This document shows, one piece after another, positions 13,321 to 17,563 of a stretch of 17,563 bases of DNA. Every line of letters starts with the position of its first letter. Positions within the stretch are counted from its first letter, which is position 1. The stretch spans positions 1 through 17,563 of the forward strand of contig JAICKM010000049.1 in NCBI GenBank assembly GCA_025927935.1, given 5' to 3'. Under the pieces are notes generated by a model. That model saw only the letters and a program-made list of their open reading frames with translations, ran no database searches and was not told the DNA's origin. This DNA comes from Chloroflexia bacterium (GTDB lineage: Bacteria; Chloroflexota; Chloroflexia; QHBQ01; JADMIH01). A program made the translations under genes and the position numbers.

Positions 13321-13620
13321 CACGGCCCCGCGGCAAGCACACAGGTATCCCGAACCTCGCCCGCACCTGCATCGGCAGTGCCCGACTGCGCCCCCCATAC
13401 ATCCTCCCTAGGGAATCTTACCCGCCACGTGCCGCCGGCTGTCGCATGAATAGGGTGATCTTAGGGTGTTCTCCCGATGTGCGCGGCGCCGGGGGTGCGG
13501 TAAGCTGAGAGTGTTCGCGGGCGCGGGAGCCGGGGGGCAAGCCGGGCGGCCCATACCGCCCACGCTGTGGAATGCAGCCCGCACGGTCGATAACAGCAAC
13601 GGTATGAAAGGAATCGAACC
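13321..13620. other. Intergenic region upstream of the methyltransferase
   Basis: These 300 bases hold a CCCTAGGG palindrome (13406-13413) and a direct repeat of TAGGGTG (13451-13457 and 13462-13468). The repeat has an 11-base period, about one helical turn, as in sites bound by tandem activators. AAAGGA (13607-13612), eight bases before ATG 13621, is the ribosome binding site. I see no clear -35/-10 pair and no supported gene; minus-strand open frames run across the region but continue antisense into the methyltransferase. Confidence 0.45.
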
Positions 13621-14676
13621 ATGATCGATGTAGTCGCCCCACAAGAAATCGCAACCCCAGTGTCGCATGAGCCACCCCCGCCCATCGTCGTGCTCAACCT
13701 GCTCAGCGGCATGATGACCGCGCGGGCCGTACAGGTGGCGGCTAAGCTCGGCATCGCCGACCTGCTCCAGGATGGGCCGCAGAGCGCGACGGCGCTGGCC
13801 GCGGCGACCGGCACACACGCGCCGTCGCTATATCGCCTCTTGCGGGCGCTGGCGAGTCTCGGCCTGTTCAGCGAGGTGGAGGCGGGAGTGTTTGCGCAGA
13901 CAACGCTCTCTACCTTTCTCGCCTCCGACGTGCATGGCTCCATGCGCGACATGGCCCGCATGTGGGGCGATAGCTGGCGCTGGCAATCCTGGGGTGATCT
14001 CGACTACAGCATCCAGACCGGGCGGCCGGCCTTCGACCACCTGCACGGCAAGAATCTCTGGCAGTATTTTGCCGAGGACGATCCGGCGGCGGGCCGGCTA
14101 TTCAGCATGGCGATGACCAGCTTCTCGGAAGGTGTCACCGAGCCGGTGGTCACGGCCTACGACTACTCGTCTTTCCGCACGGTCGTTGATGTCGGCGGCG
14201 CGCACGGCAGCCTCATCAGGGCCATCTTGCGGCGGAATCCGGCGCTACGCGGCATTCTGTTCGATCTCCCACCGGTGATCCAGGGCGCCCACGAGCCAAT
14301 CGCGGAAGCCGGCTTGGCCGAACGCTGCGCGCTCGTGGCCGGCGATTTCTTCACCGCGGTGCCGTCCGGCGCGGACGCCTACATGTTGAAGTTCATCCTC
14401 CACGACTGGGACGACGACCACTGCGTGCAGATTCTCGGCAACTGCCGGCGGGCCATCCGCCCCACGGGCCGGGTGCTGGTGGTGGACCAGGTGCTGGCGC
14501 CCGGCAATGCGCCTTCCTTCGGCAAAATCCTCGACCTGGAGATGCTGACGATCCTCACGGGGCGGGAACGCACCGAGGAGGAATTTGCGGCGCTGTTCCG
14601 CGCCAGTGGCTTCCGGCTCACGCGGGTCGTGCCCACGGCCTCCCCGCTGAGCATCATCGAGGGCATCCCGGACTAG
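13621..14676 (+). CDS. AdoMet-dependent O-methyltransferase (Methyltransf_2 / hydroxyindole O-methyltransferase-like)
   Basis: This 351-residue protein has the two-part build of the plant-COMT/ASMT-like family. A winged-helix dimerisation domain comes first (about residues 25-105, with AAKLGIADLLQDGPQSATAL and PSLYRLLRALASLGLF). A Rossmann methyltransferase domain follows, with the AdoMet loop DVGGAHG at 190-196, FDLPPVI at 214-220 and the HDWDDDHC motif, whose His261 is the expected catalytic base. The family methylates hydroxyl groups of small aromatic or polyketide-type molecules and is frequent in secondary metabolism. The substrate cannot be predicted, and no biosynthetic partner gene lies beside it. 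AAAGGA eight bases upstream fixes ATG 13621. It is a single-gene unit, closed by a strong terminator, downstream of a LuxR-type regulator gene on the same strand. Confidence 0.87.
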   Translation: MIDVVAPQEIATPVSHEPPPPIVVLNLLSGMMTARAVQVAAKLGIADLLQDGPQSATALAAATGTHAPSLYRLLRALASLGLFSEVEAGVFAQTTLSTFLASDVHGSMRDMARMWGDSWRWQSWGDLDYSIQTGRPAFDHLHGKNLWQYFAEDDPAAGRLFSMAMTSFSEGVTEPVVTAYDYSSFRTVVDVGGAHGSLIRAILRRNPALRGILFDLPPVIQGAHEPIAEAGLAERCALVAGDFFTAVPSGADAYMLKFILHDWDDDHCVQILGNCRRAIRPTGRVLVVDQVLAPGNAPSFGKILDLEMLTILTGRERTEEEFAALFRASGFRLTRVVPTASPLSIIEGIPD

Positions 14677-14710
14677 AGGGGGGCAGGATCGGCACCATCC
14701 CCGCGCCCCA

Positions 14711-14745
14711 GCCCCGCCATCGCAAGCGATGGCGGGGCCTCTTTT
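14711..14745 (+). terminator. Rho-independent terminator of the methyltransferase gene
   Basis: A perfect 13-base-pair inverted repeat, GCCCCGCCATCGC and GCGATGGCGGGGC, with a two-base AA centre (effectively a tetraloop), is followed by TCTTTT. It lies 35 bases after the methyltransferase stop and is the clearest intrinsic terminator in the window. The T-run favours the plus strand only. Confidence 0.88.
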
Positions 14746-14773
14746 GCGGTTCACGGGATACGAAGGGGGTGCC

Positions 14774-16210
14774 CTAATGCTCCTTCGCGTCCAGCGCGCG
14801 CTCGGCGGCTTCGGCGGCCTCGGCGTCCGCCGCCGTGGCCGGGGTGGTCGTGTAGCGCGTGACGTCGTAGAGCGCGGTGAGGTCGCGCAGCGGGTCGCGG
14901 GCGGCGGGGAACGCGCCTTGCAGGGCGGGCAGCACTTCGTCGGCGGTCTGGGCCGGGGCGCGGGCGACATCCTGCGTGGCGGCGCGGGCCAGGGCGCGCC
15001 GATAGGCCCGGCGCACGCGCACGGTGTAACGGTAGGCCGGGGAGCCGGCGAGATCGCGCAGCGAGTCCGCCTCCGGCCCGGTTGCGGTGCGCTGCCGTTG
15101 CAACGACCCCAGCAGCGCGCTCCAATTGAACAGCGACTCGCGCTCGGCCGCGCCCAGGCTGTGCCGCCGCCGTTGCGCGCTGCCCAGCACGGCGCGGGCG
15201 GCGACCAGGGCGAGGATCAGTAGCACCACCACGCCGATGACCGTGAACAGCGTGGTATCGGCCAGCGGAGCGCCGGGCGCCTGTTCGCGCAGCCGGTCGA
15301 AGATGCCCGTGGTGGCGGGGGGCGGGGTCGGCGTGGGCGTGGCCGGTGCGCGCGGCAGGTTACGCAGAAAGCCGAAGAAAAACTCCAGCAGGGTGCCGAT
15401 GACGAAGGCCACCGCCGCGATGATCGCGACGACAACCACGCCGATCCACTGCACGACGGTCACGAGCGGGCCGAAGAGGGCGTCGGACACATCGCGGGCG
15501 AACAGCCCGGCCACCAGCATCCCGGCGGCCAGGATCGTCGCGATGAGGCCCAGCGAGAACACAAACCAGCGCGTGCCGAGCTGTTGCCGGCTGCGCGCGC
15601 CCTCCATGCGCGCGCGGGCCAACGCGAACGCCCACAGGGCCGCCAGGAACACCAGGAACAGATCGCGGCTGAATACCGGTTGCATGAACGTGGCCGCGGC
15701 CACCCAGGTGATCAGGGCGTAGACCACATAGGCGACGACGATGCGCTCAAAGCGTGTGTAGATCGCGCCGAGCGCGGGCGCGTCGCCGCGCAGCGAACGC
15801 CACCAGATATAGCCGCCTAGCAGGACGAGCGCGATCAGGCGCGGCCCGGTCACGGAGAACTGCTGGAGATCGCGCACCAGCGCATCCCACCCGGCGGCAA
15901 GCGCCGCGTAAAACTCGACCCAGACGAGGGCGGCCAGGCTGCCCAGCCCGGCCAGGGCGGTCACGATGGTGTAGGTCGGGCCGCCCACTTGCCGCTGCTC
16001 CAGCAGCCAGACGACGGCGCGGGCCAGCCCGGCCAGGACGACCAGCGGCCAGAGTGCGGCCCGCGCCGTCCCGTCGCCGCCCGGCCCGGCGATGAGCGCC
16101 AGCAGCGGGTGCAGCGCCAGCACGTCGAGCAGGAGCACGGCGAGGCCGATTAGCTCGGCCTGGCGGTCAATGCCGGCCACTACGACGGGCACAGCGGCGG
16201 GGCGGCTCAC
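14774..16210 (-). CDS. Multi-pass membrane protein with C-terminal DUF4129 domain
   Basis: This 478-residue protein has about nine hydrophobic segments, near residues 21-41, 53-71, 80-103, 124-139, 156-176, 183-199, 215-236, 247-275 and 321-341. A TP-rich loop (about 287-302) precedes the last one. The C-terminal soluble domain (about 392-453, YRYTVRVRRAYRRALARAATQD and later DLTALYDVTRYTTTP) matches DUF4129, found at the C-terminus of TgpA-type transglutaminase membrane proteins. No transglutaminase Cys-His-Asp domain is present. The start is GTG 16210: it overlaps the TGA of the DUF58 gene as GTGA, and GAAGGTGG just upstream can serve as ribosome binding site. The open frame extends 60 codons further but inside the DUF58 coding sequence. 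It is translationally coupled to DUF58 and probably works with it at the membrane. Confidence 0.8.
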   Translation of the reverse strand: MSRPAAVPVVVAGIDRQAELIGLAVLLLDVLALHPLLALIAGPGGDGTARAALWPLVVLAGLARAVVWLLEQRQVGGPTYTIVTALAGLGSLAALVWVEFYAALAAGWDALVRDLQQFSVTGPRLIALVLLGGYIWWRSLRGDAPALGAIYTRFERIVVAYVVYALITWVAAATFMQPVFSRDLFLVFLAALWAFALARARMEGARSRQQLGTRWFVFSLGLIATILAAGMLVAGLFARDVSDALFGPLVTVVQWIGVVVVAIIAAVAFVIGTLLEFFFGFLRNLPRAPATPTPTPPPATTGIFDRLREQAPGAPLADTTLFTVIGVVVLLILALVAARAVLGSAQRRRHSLGAAERESLFNWSALLGSLQRQRTATGPEADSLRDLAGSPAYRYTVRVRRAYRRALARAATQDVARAPAQTADEVLPALQGAFPAARDPLRDLTALYDVTRYTTTPATAADAEAAEAAERALDAKEH

Positions 16211-17502
16211 ATACCCACCTTCGCGGGCACGGTGGCGGGCGGTGGGTCGGGCGCTGCGGCTTCTTCGCCAAACACTTTGCGTAGGTTGGGCGGCGCCGGG
16301 GGTCGCAGGTACGGGGCATCGGCGGGCGGCGGCAGATGGTAGAGCAGCAGACCGGGCAGCGGCGCGGGCGGCGCGTCGGTCAGCGCGCAAACGACCACAC
16401 GCAGGCCACGTTCGCGCAGCCGCAGCAGCGCGCCCCGCAGGACATCCGATAAAATCGGCGTAATGACGATCACCGTGCTGCCGATGGGCAAGCTTTGCGT
16501 CTCGGCGCGCAACACCTCGGTAAAGCCGCGCACCGAATAGATCAGCACACGGGCCAGTGCCTCCAACAGACGCGTCAGTTGCTCAGGCCGGTGGCTCGGC
16601 GGCAAGCGCACGGCCTCGCCGCCGTCCGCTGCCGGGGCGTTGGAGCGTAGCCCAAAGCTCCAGCCCTGGCTCGCCGCGTAGCGCGCCAGTGAGGCGGTTA
16701 CCACGATGGCCCACTCGGCCCGCGCGGCCTCCACGCCCTCGTAGATATGCTCGTAGCTCTCGATGTTCAAGAACAGCATGACCGTGTGCGTGGTGGTTTG
16801 CTCGTACAGGCGCACCTGCAACTGCTGGGTGCGCGCCGTGGCCTTCCAGTGAACGCGCTTGAAGGGGTCTTCGGGGCGATATTCGCGCACGCCCGCCGTG
16901 CGGAGCGGGTCTTCGAGCAACTGTCGCTGGGCGCGCAGGTCGCCAAAGGGGTGGCGCGGCGGCAACCCGAGCGCGGGCAGATCAAGGATTTTGGGATAGA
17001 CGTAGAGCCGGGCCGGGGCGGGTTGCTCCTCCTCGCGCGTGAACAGCCCGAACAGGTCGCCCGAGCGCAGGACTACGGTTCCAAAGCGGTATAGCCCGCG
17101 AGCGGTACATTCCACCTCATAATGCCAGTGGACGCGCTCGAACCAGCGCATGGCCGTGGTATGCCCGAAGTTCACGAAGTGGGCGTTGGAATCCAACCCC
17201 GGCTCGTAGCCGATGAACTGCAACGCCCGTGGGAAGAGATCGTCGGTTTCCAGCCAGGAGAGCGGCAGCAGCTTGAAATTGGTGATGGTGACATCGACCG
17301 CCACCCGCTCGCCCAGGAAAGCATGGTCCTCGCCGAAGCGGCGCTCATAGGTCACGCCGATCAGGCAGGCCGCCTGCCAGCCCCAGGCAATGAGCAAGGT
17401 CAGGCCGCTTAGCAGGCCAAGGGTGGTCAGCGCCGGTTGCTGGAACAGGATGCCCAGCACCAGCACACCGACCGCCAGCGCCAGGTAGCTACGTCCGTAC
17501 AT
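16207..17502 (-). CDS. DUF58 domain protein
   Basis: This 431-residue protein has two N-terminal membrane helices (about residues 5-20 and 24-48). A beta-sandwich-like region follows (FLGERVAVDVTITN, LPLSWLETDD). The DUF58 signature REYRPEDPFKRVHWKATART is at 206-225. The remaining C-terminal part resembles a vWA-like fold, and the last 35 or so residues are Pro/Ala-rich. DUF58 proteins are usually encoded with MoxR-type AAA ATPases and are thought to assist assembly or activation of membrane or periplasmic complexes. No MoxR gene is visible here; it could lie beyond the right edge. ATG 17502 has no Shine-Dalgarno, but a perfect TATAAT ends five bases before it, which suggests a leaderless mRNA. 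The stop overlaps the DUF4129 start. Confidence 0.87.
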   Translation of the reverse strand: MYGRSYLALAVGVLVLGILFQQPALTTLGLLSGLTLLIAWGWQAACLIGVTYERRFGEDHAFLGERVAVDVTITNFKLLPLSWLETDDLFPRALQFIGYEPGLDSNAHFVNFGHTTAMRWFERVHWHYEVECTARGLYRFGTVVLRSGDLFGLFTREEEQPAPARLYVYPKILDLPALGLPPRHPFGDLRAQRQLLEDPLRTAGVREYRPEDPFKRVHWKATARTQQLQVRLYEQTTTHTVMLFLNIESYEHIYEGVEAARAEWAIVVTASLARYAASQGWSFGLRSNAPAADGGEAVRLPPSHRPEQLTRLLEALARVLIYSVRGFTEVLRAETQSLPIGSTVIVITPILSDVLRGALLRLRERGLRVVVCALTDAPPAPLPGLLLYHLPPPADAPYLRPPAPPNLRKVFGEEAAAPDPPPATVPAKVGM

Positions 17503-17515
17503 GGCGCATTATAGC
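17503..17515 (-). promoter_or_regulatory. Extended -10 promoter directly before the DUF58 start codon
   Basis: On the minus strand, TGC-TATAAT (TATAAT at 17508-17513, preceded by TGC) lies five bases before ATG 17502. Transcription would begin at or next to the A of ATG, giving a leaderless message. A -35 is not evident, but the extended -10 can compensate. Confidence 0.5.
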
Positions 17516-17526
17516 ACAGCGCCCCG

Positions 17527-17562
17527 CTAAATCACGAACCGGCCGTTCTCGTAAAAGACCGC
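17527..17562 (-). CDS. Last codons of an upstream gene (partial)
   Basis: Eleven codons reading AVFYENGRFVI and a TAG stop enter from the right edge on the minus strand, ending 24 bases before the DUF58 start. The composition looks protein-like, but the fragment is too short to identify. The tight spacing suggests a gene in the same direction. Confidence 0.35.
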   Translation of the reverse strand, partial: AVFYENGRFVI

Positions 17563-17563
17563 G

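Noticed and set aside
13406..13413. CCCTAGGG palindrome as an operator
   Set aside because: It is too short, has no second copy, and is not positioned on any visible promoter.
16211..16390. Extended N-terminus of the DUF4129 protein
   Set aside because: The extra 60 residues are Arg/Ala-rich out-of-frame translation of the DUF58 gene, and the GTGA overlap gives a natural start.

Overview
The window is about 17.5 kb of GC-rich bacterial chromosome with no RNA gene, IS element, CRISPR array or phage gene that I can see. The most likely source is a Chloroflexota bacterium, perhaps a filamentous Chloroflexia-type member. This is an inference from several traits together: very high GC with long antisense open frames, a secreted protein with three SLH repeats, Thr/Pro-rich lipoprotein and linker segments, a STAND-ATPase/TPR/LuxR regulator, a DUF58-DUF4129 pair, and short tandem heptamer repeats between genes. 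No marker gene settles the taxonomy.

Layout. (1) Positions 1-2621, plus strand: a tightly packed operon made of the 3' part of an asparagine synthetase-type amidotransferase, a small two-domain ACT (CASTOR/ACT_7-like) protein and a WbuB-like GT4 glycosyltransferase. It looks like the edge of a surface-polysaccharide locus. (2) 2601-2753: a cluster of four different heptamer tandem repeats, the first of which supplies the last codons and stop of the glycosyltransferase, followed by a doubtful small minus-strand gene. (3) 3362-4402, plus strand: an extended SDR NAD(P)-dependent epimerase/dehydratase-like enzyme, ending at a perfect hairpin shared with a convergent gene. (4) 4439-7586, minus strand: a Thr/Pro-rich lipoprotein and a large secreted SLH protein, separated by a spacer full of dispersed repeat words. 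(5) 8021-8503, plus strand: a DUF4260 membrane protein behind a near-ideal sigma-70-type promoter that is covered by two similar dyads. (6) 8624-10459, minus strand: a membrane-anchored protein with a probable beta-propeller. (7) 10747-13320, plus strand: a STAND/TPR/LuxR regulator. (8) 13621-14676, plus strand: an AdoMet-dependent O-methyltransferase with a clear intrinsic terminator. (9) 14774-17502, minus strand: a DUF58-DUF4129 operon with a GTGA start/stop overlap and a probable leaderless start, preceded by the last codons of another gene.

How the genes fit together. Most products concern the cell envelope: polysaccharide synthesis, the S-layer-anchored protein, the lipoprotein, the anchored propeller, and DUF58/DUF4129 proteins that elsewhere accompany MoxR ATPases and transglutaminases. 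The plus-strand singletons (SDR, DUF4260, LuxR regulator, methyltransferase) look like separate transcription units. I found no complete novel system. The most striking unexplained signal is the pair of TAGAAY-N3-RTTCTA dyads on the DUF4260 promoter. The heptamer cluster and the ACT protein inside the amidotransferase/glycosyltransferase operon come next.
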